Source of the DNA: Puniceicoccaceae bacterium | GTDB taxonomy: Bacteria > Verrucomicrobiota > Verrucomicrobiia > Opitutales > Coraliomargaritaceae | DNA: 64,000 bases | Direction of reading: 5' to 3' | Assembly (NCBI GenBank): GCA_017857255.1 | Contig: JAFMDL010000001.1 | Location: 1 to 64,000 of the forward strand | In this document: positions 31,001 to 40,025 of the stretch, in pieces | How positions within the stretch are numbered: position 1 is the stretch's first letter | How the letters are laid out: every line of letters starts with the position of its first letter | Notes under the pieces: model-generated | Told to the model about the DNA's origin: nothing | The model's input: the letters and a program-made list of their open reading frames with translations, nothing else | The model's database searches: none | Position numbers and translations under genes: made by a program

Positions 31001-31535
31001 TATTAACGATGATGATTTGTTTGCCTACTTAATGTACCCACAGGTGTTCACTGATTTAGATTCTTATGTGAAGCAGTATGGGCATGCGCGAGTGTTACCG
31101 ACACCTGCATTTTTCTACGGCTTGCAGAGCGGTGAAGAAATTACAGTCGAAATCGAGCCCGGCAAGACACTCATCGTGAAGTTGATTTACGTCTCTGAGC
31201 CTAATGAAGAAGGTCAGCGTACATTAACGTTTGAATTGAATGGCCGTGCTCGTGAATGCGTAATCCTTGATCGATCGATTAAGACCAATGTAAAGAAACG
31301 TGATAAAGCGGACCCTGCGGATCGTATGCAAGTCGGTGCTCCTATCCCAGCGATGGTGAGCAGCGTTTCAGTGACTGTTGGGCAGACGGTGAAGAAGAAA
31401 GAAAAGCTCTGCGTGCTAGAAGCAATGAAAATGCAAACGACTGTGTATGCACTTGAAGATGGTGTCGTTGACGCGGTCGAAGTACAAGCAGGTGATCAAG
31501 TTGACAGTAAGGACTTACTGGTGCGTTTACGCTAA
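28098..31535 (+). CDS. pyc: pyruvate carboxylase
   Basis: From ATG 28098 the protein is 1145 residues, the normal full length. Domains in order: biotin carboxylase with ATP-grasp (HPGYGFLSENAAFA, IKAAFGGGGRGMRVV, EMNPRIQVEHTVTE); the carboxyltransferase TIM barrel (DTTMRDAHQSLLAARMR, FHTHDSSGIAGASI); the PYC-associated domain; and the biotinyl domain with the modified lysine in EAMKMQT. It converts pyruvate plus bicarbonate and ATP to oxaloacetate in the cytoplasm, feeding the TCA cycle. An in-frame GTG/ATG extension to 28023 has no family support. It follows a terminator and is followed by a convergent gene, so it is probably monocistronic. Confidence 0.97.
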   Translation: MNKLLAANRSEIAVRIFRSATEMGCRTVAIYAKEDRLGVHRFKADESYLVGTGKGPVADYLDIDSIIDLAKDKAVDLIHPGYGFLSENAAFANACEANGITFVGPSSDLLARMGDKIEARKIADQAAVPTLPGTEDPIADPALALKTAKKVGFPLIIKAAFGGGGRGMRVVKDPKDLKASIEEAQGEAQRAFGNSAVFLERYIERAKHIEVQILGDKQGNVVHLHERDCSVQRRHQKVVEIAPSIGLPDTVRSELCDAAVKIAKSIGYYSAGTVEFLYDLDTDEWFFIEMNPRIQVEHTVTEVITGIDIVRSQILIAQGHSLHSKEVGIPQQADVPRNGVAIQARVTTEDPEKNFAPDYGKIVNYRSAAGFGIRLDGAMGDTGAVITPFYDSLLVKLTASASTFELAIQRMERALSEMRIRGVKTNIPFIENVVAHDIFKTGKATTTLIDTSKELFNFKRRRDRATKLLNLLGETIVNGNDQVKGRPVPTMDLPVIVPEHDHTHKLPLGTKDYLTKHGPEKFAQWTRKQKKLLVTDTTMRDAHQSLLAARMRSYDQLKVADSIARRASDLYSLECWGGATFDTSMRFLHENPFKRLRRLRERIPNVCFQMLLRGANGVGYSNYPDNVIRGFIKHSAESGMDIFRVFDSLNYLPNLKVAMESIRKDTNSVCEATICYTGDILDGQRDKYSLQYYVDMAKELEQMGAHVLALKDMSGLCTPHAVFKLVKALRSEIGIPVHFHTHDSSGIAGASIIKAAEAGVDVVDLATASLSGLTSQPNLNSIVNALRGDARDTGLDLQFLNELSIYWEAVRQYYEPFDTSPKFGSAEVYTHEMPGGQYTNLREQARALGLGARWPEVVRYYHEVNELLGDIVKVTPSSKVVGDLSMFLLTKGVEPADLINLEPGTAFPESVVDMLSGGLGQPKGGWPKAVQKVVLGDRKSYRGRPGARAEKIDLEATRIEIGKKLKRSINDDDLFAYLMYPQVFTDLDSYVKQYGHARVLPTPAFFYGLQSGEEITVEIEPGKTLIVKLIYVSEPNEEGQRTLTFELNGRARECVILDRSIKTNVKKRDKADPADRMQVGAPIPAMVSSVSVTVGQTVKKKEKLCVLEAMKMQTTVYALEDGVVDAVEVQAGDQVDSKDLLVRLR

Positions 31536-31616
31536 TGATTAGTGAGTAAAGAGCAGTTAGAATATAGATCTGAGTCACCGATATACATTAGGTAAGTGTC
31601 TCTAGTTTACCGAACT

Positions 31617-33959
31617 CTAAGTTCCTGAATCGAGCATCAACCATGCTTGTAGGTCTTGCTCATTATTGATCCGATTAGCCTGTTGATACTCAGGAGCGAG
31701 TTGTTCCTGGTAGGCAGTAGCTGCGTAGCGTTTGCCATGCAGCAAGACTTTGGCACGATGGCCTGGTGCGCGAACGATACGACCTAATGCTTGGTGGATG
31801 CGGCGCATGGCTGGGATAATGTATACGTCTCGAAACGCTGTATCTCGATCCGTACTCGGCGAGGCATTCATTTTCGCGTCCTGGATGGCATTGACTTCTG
31901 GTAGAGCGGGGCCTACCACCATTGCCGTGGCTATACGGCCACCAAGCTTATCAACGCCCTCAGCATAACTGGAGCCAAGGATTAGAAAGAGTGCATCTGC
32001 CATGAGTAGGCCTTCGTCGATGAACGCTTCTTGCTCAGCCAGGTCGACACCACGCGGCTGAATTTGAATGCGAGCAGACGGATTGAGTGCATCTAAATAA
32101 GCCTTAATATTTTCAGCATAGCGATAGGAGGAAAAAAAGACCGCAACAGGCACGCCTGGGCTGTGATCGATCAATGCTAGGATCGTGCGAGCCGTGGTTT
32201 CGTAGTAGGTGTCGCGTTGCTTATAGCGGGTGTCCACTCGTGTATCAATCGCGACCGTGTAGGCGGAATCACGCCAAGGGGCATGGCCTGGAGCAAGGGT
32301 TGAGTTTTCCAGAGTCAGCCCACATTGTTCGCGGAAGCTACGAATCGGCGATAGCGTAGCAGACATTAAAATGCTGCCACCAAAGGGTCCTAGGCAGTCA
32401 GCAATCCAAGCACTCGCATCCAGGCAAGTCGCCCTTAAGACCCCGCCCGCAGGTGACCAGTGTAGCCATTTATGTGCGGGCTCGGCGAGTCGTTGGGCGA
32501 GATCAGGAATACACCAAATCGTTTCCATCGCAAAAGAGGTGGTCGCATCGTAGTCCCAGCGGGCTTCTTTCAGCCGACGGGTGAAATCCTCGCACAGGTC
32601 GAGTGCCTCGAGGAGTGAGTCTGTTCTGAGCGGGCCAACAGTTGGTAGCGCATCCAGGCAGCGCACGATTTCTTCTCCTATACTGAGTAGTTGTCGCGGT
32701 GCGCCGATGGTGCGCAGTTCCTCGAGAGCAAAGAGTAGGTCAGCCGCGCTGAGTTCAACACTAAGGGCATCCGCTGCGCGATCTGGTAAATTGTGAGCTT
32801 CATCAACAATGAGTAGGGTTTTTGCAGGATCAAAACCATGTTGTTCGAAGAAGACGGCTTGGCTGTCTGGCGAAAAAATATAATTGGTATCACCGATCCA
32901 TAAGTCAGCAAATGGAAGGCACCCTTTGGTTAGGGCATACGGGCAGACTCCAGTCGATTGGCCGAGAGCTTTGGCACGCTCAAGTGTGAGCGTTGCATTA
33001 TCAAACAACTCTGGGGGGTGGATGTCGGCGGCTAGCCAGTGTTGGCCAAGTGCTTCGTTGCAGCGCTCATCACCGGTGCAGGTATGTGAGGCACTTTCGA
33101 TCCGATGCTCCGAGCGGTTGCGCATTTGAATGTAGCGCAGATTGTTACCGATCATGGCGCGCAGTTGACGAATCGTCTCCAGCTGACCGGTTGATTTACT
33201 GGTCAGGTAAATGGCGCGATCATAGATGCCGCGTTGCATTTGTTTAAGAGTATGCTCGAGCACGATGCCGGTCTTACCAAATCCTGTCGGCGCTTCGAGT
33301 AACACTGTTTTACTTTGAAGGGTGGCTTGGTCCAGCGTCGCAAAGAGATCAGCTTGGCCTTCTCGTAGTGTTTCAAAGGCTGGCTGGAGAGTAATTCCTT
33401 GTAGGCGCAGATGGCAATTGCGGCGGTCTTCGAGGAAGGGCAGGAGCGTATTGAGTTGATTTGTGAAAGCACACTGATCCGCCTCGGTCAGTGGTACGTT
33501 TTGCATCGTGCCCGTTTCGATATCAATGAAGCATAGCTCTGCGCTTAGTTGAGTCTTTGCATATTTAGGATGCACTTTGGCGAGTCCCAGGTAGATTGCG
33601 ACTTGAGCAAAATAATCTGGGTAGCGGCAGCTGAGTTCTTCGACGCTTGCCGGCAGAGCGCTACGTATGGTTTTGACCTCGCGAATAATTTTCTGGTCAG
33701 GTTCACAGATAACTTGATCGATGCGCCCTTGGATTTTAAAGGTCCAATCTTGGTGCAGCCACGTTGCCTTAAGTGCCACTTCCAAGTGAATGTCTGCATG
33801 CGTTGCGCTGGCTTGTTGTGCCGCGGTTGTATGCCATTGCTGTCCGACGCTAGCACGCCAAGGGGAGGCACCATGCCCCTGACTCGCAGGCACCTGTCGA
33901 AAGGTGGCAAGTTCGCGCACGCTGAGGCGCACGGTTCGGGCGATGGGATCAATATGCAT
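31617..33959 (-). CDS. XPD/DinG-like superfamily 2 helicase with N-terminal nuclease-like domain
   Basis: The first 190 residues resemble a PD-(D/E)xK fold (FKIQGRIDQVICEPDQKIIREVKTIR, with the Asp and Glu-x-Lys spacing of Cas4/RecB-type nucleases). The remaining 590 form an XPD/DinG-like helicase. It has Walker A APTGFGKTGIV, Walker B VDEAHNLP, a candidate Fe-S cluster Cys set (HTCTGDERCNEALG, GVCPYALTKGC) and motif VI HQALGRIVRAPG. Such enzymes unwind DNA 5' to 3' in repair. The nuclease-helicase fusion suggests end processing. It converges with the pyruvate carboxylase gene, and no repair partner is adjacent. Confidence 0.85.
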   Translation of the reverse strand: MHIDPIARTVRLSVRELATFRQVPASQGHGASPWRASVGQQWHTTAAQQASATHADIHLEVALKATWLHQDWTFKIQGRIDQVICEPDQKIIREVKTIRSALPASVEELSCRYPDYFAQVAIYLGLAKVHPKYAKTQLSAELCFIDIETGTMQNVPLTEADQCAFTNQLNTLLPFLEDRRNCHLRLQGITLQPAFETLREGQADLFATLDQATLQSKTVLLEAPTGFGKTGIVLEHTLKQMQRGIYDRAIYLTSKSTGQLETIRQLRAMIGNNLRYIQMRNRSEHRIESASHTCTGDERCNEALGQHWLAADIHPPELFDNATLTLERAKALGQSTGVCPYALTKGCLPFADLWIGDTNYIFSPDSQAVFFEQHGFDPAKTLLIVDEAHNLPDRAADALSVELSAADLLFALEELRTIGAPRQLLSIGEEIVRCLDALPTVGPLRTDSLLEALDLCEDFTRRLKEARWDYDATTSFAMETIWCIPDLAQRLAEPAHKWLHWSPAGGVLRATCLDASAWIADCLGPFGGSILMSATLSPIRSFREQCGLTLENSTLAPGHAPWRDSAYTVAIDTRVDTRYKQRDTYYETTARTILALIDHSPGVPVAVFFSSYRYAENIKAYLDALNPSARIQIQPRGVDLAEQEAFIDEGLLMADALFLILGSSYAEGVDKLGGRIATAMVVGPALPEVNAIQDAKMNASPSTDRDTAFRDVYIIPAMRRIHQALGRIVRAPGHRAKVLLHGKRYAATAYQEQLAPEYQQANRINNEQDLQAWLMLDSGT

Positions 33960-34314
33960 CGTTCGTCATGGCTGACAAATGAGCCGCATAGGTCAAGCTT
34001 TGGTGCGTGATAGGGTGATGCTGTTGGAAGAAAGAAGCCCGAATCTATAACTAGAAAAGGTAGAGAGCACGCCAGAATTTGAATGGTTCAGACCTGTAAG
34101 GATGTGTACAGATGAGGTTTTTTCAGTAAGAAAGGGCGCTATTAGAACGAATCACACGAACAATTGAGCGCCATCGAATGTTCTGCAAGCTACAGTCAGT
34201 CGAGTGTGTCAATGCGCGAGCAGTCACCAAATTAGCTGGATAAAGTATGATTTTTAATGCCAAAGGTGTATTTTAGTGTTCGCAAAAAATGTAAAATCAC
34301 AACGTGATTGAATC
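33960..34314. other. gene-free interval between helicase and UXS genes
   Basis: This is a divergent promoter region of 355 bases with no supportable gene. A 6-bp inverted repeat (GGCGCT at 34135, AGCGCC at 34167) with a 26-base loop is too weak to name. The region just before 34315 is AT-rich and likely promoter. Confidence 0.6.
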
Positions 34315-35259
34315 ATGCGCATTTTGATTACAGGCGGAGCGGGCTTTCTTGGAAGTCATCTATGTGACCGTTTATTGGGCGAAGGCCATGAAGTTATCTG
34401 TATGGATAATTTTTTCACCGGTCGTAAACGCAACGTGCTCCACTTAATGGAGAACCCTCTATTTGAGTTAATGCGGCATGATGTGACCGATCCGTTTAAA
34501 CTAGAGGTGGATCAGATTTATAACTTAGCCTGCCCAGCCTCACCGGTACATTACCAGTATAACCCGATTAAAACGATCAAGACTTCGGTCATGGGTGCGA
34601 TTAATTGCTTAGGCTCTGGCAAGCGTGTCGGTGCTCGCGTCTTTCAAGCATCGACTTCAGAGGTGTATGGTGACCCTGATCCTTCGGTACACCCACAACC
34701 AGAGTCCTATTGGGGCAATGTGAACCCGATTGGTATCCGTTCGTGCTATGATGAAGGTAAGCGTGCGGCTGAAACATTATTTATGGACTATCATCGCCAA
34801 AACGGTGTCGATATTCGCATTGCTCGTATCTTTAATACGTATGGGCCACGTATGTGTCCAGATGATGGCCGTGTGGTCTCTAATTTCATCGTGCAGGCCT
34901 TGCAGGGAAAGGACATCACCGTCTATGGCGAAGGGCAACAAACCCGTTCTTTTTGCTACTGCGATGACTTGATCGATGGTTTTGTTAGCCTGATGAATCA
35001 AGAGGCAGTCATTGGGCCAATGAATATAGGTAATCCGGGTGAGTTCACTATCTTAGAACTTGCGCAAAAGGTGATCGCGCAAACCGGTAGCCACTCAAAG
35101 ATCATCCATGAGGCATTGCCTCAAGATGACCCGAAACAACGTCAGCCTGACATTACTCAGGCGCAGAAGGTACTCGGTTGGGAGCCGACTATCACTCTAG
35201 ATGAGGGTCTAAAACCAACGATTGCTTATTTCGATAAGGTCTTATCGGAAGGATCGTAG
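34315..35259 (+). CDS. UDP-glucuronate decarboxylase (UDP-xylose synthase)
   Basis: This 314-residue extended short-chain dehydrogenase/reductase has the Rossmann motif [15 protein letters not shown] and [32 protein letters not shown], the catalytic Ser in [10 protein letters not shown] and the YxxxK motif in [11 protein letters not shown]. The [12 protein letters not shown] and TSEVYGDP strings are characteristic of UXS enzymes that turn UDP-glucuronate into UDP-xylose. It probably supplies nucleotide sugar for surface polysaccharide or lipopolysaccharide. It is convergent with the cobA-hemD gene and has no partner glycosyltransferase nearby. Confidence 0.93.
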   Translation: MRILITGGAGFLGSHLCDRLLGEGHEVICMDNFFTGRKRNVLHLMENPLFELMRHDVTDPFKLEVDQIYNLACPASPVHYQYNPIKTIKTSVMGAINCLGSGKRVGARVFQASTSEVYGDPDPSVHPQPESYWGNVNPIGIRSCYDEGKRAAETLFMDYHRQNGVDIRIARIFNTYGPRMCPDDGRVVSNFIVQALQGKDITVYGEGQQTRSFCYCDDLIDGFVSLMNQEAVIGPMNIGNPGEFTILELAQKVIAQTGSHSKIIHEALPQDDPKQRQPDITQAQKVLGWEPTITLDEGLKPTIAYFDKVLSEGS

Positions 35260-35357
35260 CGCTCGTATCGCAGCGCGATCGGTACCTGCCGCGAGTTTAT
35301 CAGCTGGTTGTCTCTAATCCGCAAGTATGTGGCGAAAGACCAGTTGCTATAATAGAC

Positions 35358-36896
<1,539 letters not shown>

Positions 36897-36990
36897 TTTC
36901 GGAGAATTAGAAATTAGGACGAAAGCCTGACGGAGAGGGTGAAGCAATCAGTGGCTAGATGAACCCCTATTTTCGCGTACGCGTGAACCC

Positions 36991-37845
36991 TTAGGGATTG
37001 AATTTAAAGTCGTTAAAAATGGACTCGAGGAATGGCTCGATGTCGCTCAGTGATTCGAGTCCGAATTCAAATGAGCGATGTCCTGTTTTAGGATGAAAAA
37101 TATAAAAAGTGCCGTCAGTGTAGTGTGCGCCGACCGGTGTTTGGCATCCGCCTCCTAGTTTGCGTAAAAATGCGCGTTCAAGTGACACGGCGCGTTTAGT
37201 TTGCTCACAAAAGAGGTTTTCATATTTGGGTAGATCAGTTGCGCGACATTGAATCGCGATAGCGGCTTGGCCGGGTGCCGGAACAACTTGCTCGATTGGC
37301 AGCTCAACAAAGTCCAAGCCATCATGGGCAAGAATGTTCAGCCGATCCAGTCCGGCAGCAGCAAGAAGAGTGGCGTCGGCGGTGCCTTCAGTTATTTTCC
37401 GCAACCGCGTACCGACGTTACCGCGAATGGTTGTCCATGAAGCACTTTCGAGTATTAGGCCAAGTTGTGCGCGCCGTCGAGGGCTACTAGTTGCAATGCT
37501 TGCGGGTTGGGAGCACTCAGACCGGTGCACTAATACATCAGTCGCTCGAGCGCGTGGTAAATAGCCAGCAATATGCAGGTCGGCTTGAAATTGTGTCGGT
37601 AGGTCTTTAGCGCTGTGCACAGCGAGTTGTGCACTACCTTCGAGGAGGGCATCTTCGAGCTCTTTGGTAAATAGGCCGATGCCGCCGCGTTTCTCTAGTG
37701 ACCAGCTCAGCCGCTCGTCGACTTTGGTGCTCAAACGAAGTACCTCAAATGAATCGTCTGGCAGTTTTTCCTGCAGCCATGCCAGCACCATCTCAGTCTG
37801 TTTGAGGGCGAGTGGGCTTTTACGGGTGGCGATCTGTATGGGCAT
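36991..37845 (-). CDS. hemC: hydroxymethylbilane synthase (porphobilinogen deaminase)
   Basis: From ATG 37845 the protein is 284 residues: IQIATRKSPLALKQTEMV, GGIGLFTKELEDALLEG, LAVHSAKDLPT, SSPRRRAQL, TIRGNVGTRLRK, and LGGGCQTPVGAH with the cysteine that carries the dipyrromethane cofactor. It polymerises four porphobilinogen units to hydroxymethylbilane, the substrate of the HemD half of the next gene. An upstream TTG at 37854 is a possible alternative start. The R-x-x-x-S(T)SPRR region is complete and no anomaly is seen. Confidence 0.96.
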   Translation of the reverse strand: MPIQIATRKSPLALKQTEMVLAWLQEKLPDDSFEVLRLSTKVDERLSWSLEKRGGIGLFTKELEDALLEGSAQLAVHSAKDLPTQFQADLHIAGYLPRARATDVLVHRSECSQPASIATSSPRRRAQLGLILESASWTTIRGNVGTRLRKITEGTADATLLAAAGLDRLNILAHDGLDFVELPIEQVVPAPGQAAIAIQCRATDLPKYENLFCEQTKRAVSLERAFLRKLGGGCQTPVGAHYTDGTFYIFHPKTGHRSFEFGLESLSDIEPFLESIFNDFKFNP

Positions 37846-38113
37846 GGCGATCAAATAGAGAATATTGAATACGAAGCATCTCGAAACGTGGTTAGAACGG
37901 CAAATGCGTATTCAATCGTTAAACAAAGATTCTATAAAAAGTTAAAGTTAGATTGAGTGTGGTAATGTTAGCTGCAGTACTAGGAAAGCTATTTCATGCC
38001 TTTTGTGTTATCTTATCTGAAAATTAGCCAGCTTAGGGCAACTTAAGCGATAGAATTTAATCGAGCATATCAGCTCAAGGGCGATCCTATAGGTCGATCT
38101 AATAAGCTAAAAA

Positions 38114-38145
38114 AAGCGGCCGACGGTATAAACCGGCGACCGCTT
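38114..38145 (-). terminator. Rho-independent terminator of ilvC
   Basis: Read on the minus strand, an AAGCGG...CCGCTT stem with internal mismatches is followed by a run of T residues (complement of 38109-38115). It lies 26 bases after the ilvC stop. The remaining 37846-38108 segment upstream of hemC holds only AT-rich, promoter-like sequence. Confidence 0.75.
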
Positions 38146-38170
38146 GAAATTTCAAAATATGAAATACGGC

Positions 38171-39199
38171 TTAATTGTAAGCAGCTTGAGCGCCCTTAAT
38201 GTTGCGCTTTTTGACCCAAGGCATGAGCGCACGAAGGCGCTGTCCGGTCTTTTCGATTGGGTGCGCTTGGCCGTCCTTAACGAATTGCTTATATCTAGGC
38301 AGGCCAGCTTTGTATTCATTGACCCAGTCCTTGGTGAACTTGCCGTTTTGGATTTCCTTTAGGATCGCCTTCATCGCCTTCTTGGAGGACGCATTGATGA
38401 CGCGCGGTCCACTGATGTAGTCGCCCCATTCAGCTGTTTCAGAAACTGAGAAGCGCATGCCAGAAACACCAGACTCAACCATCAGGTCGACGATTAGCTT
38501 CAACTCATGCAAGCACTCGAAGTAAGCCATTTCTGGTTGGTAACCGGCTTCAACCAGTGTTTCGAAGCCTGCCATGACGAGTGCAGATGCACCGCCACAG
38601 AGGACTGCTTGCTCACCAAAAAGGTCAGTTTCACACTCTTCCTTAAAAGTAGTTTGAATCACTCCCGCACGCGTGCCGCCAACGCCCTTTGCCCATGCAA
38701 GAGCGATTTTCTTCGCATCGCGAGAGGAACCTTTGTTCACTGCGATCAGTGCAGGAACGCCTTTACCTTCAACGTACTGGCTGCGAACCACGTGACCTGG
38801 ACCCTTAGGAGCTACCATGATGACGTCGATACCCTTAGGTGCATCGATTAGGCCGAAATGGATTGCGAGACCGTGTGTGAAAGCGAGTGTCTTGCCTTTT
38901 TCAAGGTTTGGAAGAATGTCGTTTTCGTATACTTCAGCCTGTAACATGTCAGGCACAGCAAGCATGATGACGTCAGCCTTCTTTACTGCTTCAGCAGTTT
39001 CGAATACTTCGAAACCTTGGCTCTGAGCTACCTTGACGGATTTGCTCTTTTTGTAGAGACCGATGATTACGTTGAGGCCGCTGTCCTTCAGATTTTGTGC
39101 GTGGGCGTGGCCCTGCGAACCGTAACCAATGATGGCTAAGGTTTTCTTTTTGATGACTCTGAGGTCAGCGTCTTTGTCGGTATAGACTTTTGCTGGCAT
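38171..39199 (-). CDS. ilvC: ketol-acid reductoisomerase (NADP+)
   Basis: From ATG 39199 (MPAKVYTDKDAD) the protein is 342 residues, the class I length. It has the NADPH-binding IIGYGSQGHAHAQNLKDSG, VMVAPKGPGHVVRSQYVEG-type motifs, DLFGEQAVLCGG and the metal-binding helices with E-L-K-LIVDLM and FSVSETAEWGDY. It catalyses the second common step of valine, leucine and isoleucine synthesis. It lies 64 bases after ilvN on the same strand, with a tRNA-Val gene at the head of the unit and its own terminator at the end. An upstream TTG/ATG extension has no family support. Confidence 0.97.
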   Translation of the reverse strand: MPAKVYTDKDADLRVIKKKTLAIIGYGSQGHAHAQNLKDSGLNVIIGLYKKSKSVKVAQSQGFEVFETAEAVKKADVIMLAVPDMLQAEVYENDILPNLEKGKTLAFTHGLAIHFGLIDAPKGIDVIMVAPKGPGHVVRSQYVEGKGVPALIAVNKGSSRDAKKIALAWAKGVGGTRAGVIQTTFKEECETDLFGEQAVLCGGASALVMAGFETLVEAGYQPEMAYFECLHELKLIVDLMVESGVSGMRFSVSETAEWGDYISGPRVINASSKKAMKAILKEIQNGKFTKDWVNEYKAGLPRYKQFVKDGQAHPIEKTGQRLRALMPWVKKRNIKGAQAAYN

Positions 39200-39263
39200 A
39201 TGTATCTTTGATTGTGAGAGTGACTTCACTCTCGGATTAAAAAAATTGTTTAGAGTGTAAGAA

Positions 39264-39737
39264 TTATCCGCGTTTGAGTGCTAGGTTGCCTGTGCGTGCC
39301 ATTTCAATAATGCCATATGGCTCAATTAAGTCCAAGAATGCTTTCATTTTGTTGGCATTGCCGGTCATTTCAACGTTAAGCGACTCACTAGCGACATCAA
39401 TAATCTTGGCTCGGAAGATATCGCACACCTGCATGATTTCAGAGCGTTTAGCAGCGGGTGCATTTACTTTAAGGATTACCAACTCGCGCTCGGTGGCCTG
39501 ACCACGAGAAAATTCAGTCACTTCTAGGACGTTGATAAATTTATCCACCTGCTTTATAACCTGATCCAGCGCATCTTCATCTCCAATGATTGTAGCAGTG
39601 ATACGTGAAAAGCGCCCATCTAGCATTGGTCCCACATTTAATGTCTCGATATTAAACCCGCGCCCACTGAACATGCCAGCGATGCGAGCGAGAACTCCGA
39701 ACTTATTTTCAACAAGGATTGAGATGGTATGACGCAT
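39264..39737 (-). CDS. ilvN: acetolactate synthase regulatory (small) subunit
   Basis: From ATG 39737 the protein is 157 residues: an ACT domain (MRHTISILVENKFGVLARIAGMFSGRGFNIETLNVGP) and the C-terminal small-subunit domain (ERELVILKVNAPAAKRSEIMQ...GNANKMKAFLDLIEPYGIIEMARTG). It binds the large catalytic subunit and confers valine feedback sensitivity. The large-subunit gene is not in the window. It precedes ilvC and starts 32 bases after the 3' end of tRNA-Val. A longer in-frame reading that runs into the tRNA is an artefact. Confidence 0.95.
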   Translation of the reverse strand: MRHTISILVENKFGVLARIAGMFSGRGFNIETLNVGPMLDGRFSRITATIIGDEDALDQVIKQVDKFINVLEVTEFSRGQATERELVILKVNAPAAKRSEIMQVCDIFRAKIIDVASESLNVEMTGNANKMKAFLDLIEPYGIIEMARTGNLALKRG

Positions 39738-39769
39738 GATGTAGTAGCCAGTTGGCTCAAACTTGGTAA

Positions 39770-39846
39770 TGGTAGACGGAGAGGGATTCGAACCCACGAC
39801 CCCCTCGGTGTAAACGAGGTGCTCTAACCAACTGAGCTATCCGTCC
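39770..39846 (-). tRNA. tRNA-Val (anticodon UAC)
   Basis: On the minus strand the acceptor GGACGGA (39846-39840) pairs with TCCGTCT (39780-39774). The D-arm is AGCTCAGTTGGTTAGAGC, and the anticodon stem CCTCG/CGAGG encloses TTTACAC with anticodon TAC. The T-loop is TTCGAAT, and the CCA end is encoded (39772-39770). It reads directly towards ilvN-ilvC. Confidence 0.95.
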
Positions 39847-40025
39847 TCAAGTTTGGAAAGTCGAGAAACATGCTGTGGATGATTCCTGAATCAAGCCTAA
39901 TTTTAAGGTTATGGAACTTTTGTCGGCATTTTGTCTAAAAAAAGTAAAAATAGGGGGAAGGGATGTCATTGTCTAGATGTTTTCCTGCATTCTGATTTGT
40001 ATTATATTTATACAAATGCTCTACA

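Noticed and set aside
34135-34172. Hairpin upstream of the UXS gene
   Set aside because: It has only six paired bases with a 26-base loop, within chance expectation.
39738-39797. N-terminal extension of ilvN
   Set aside because: The extra codons run through the 3' end of the tRNA-Val gene and are absent from the family.
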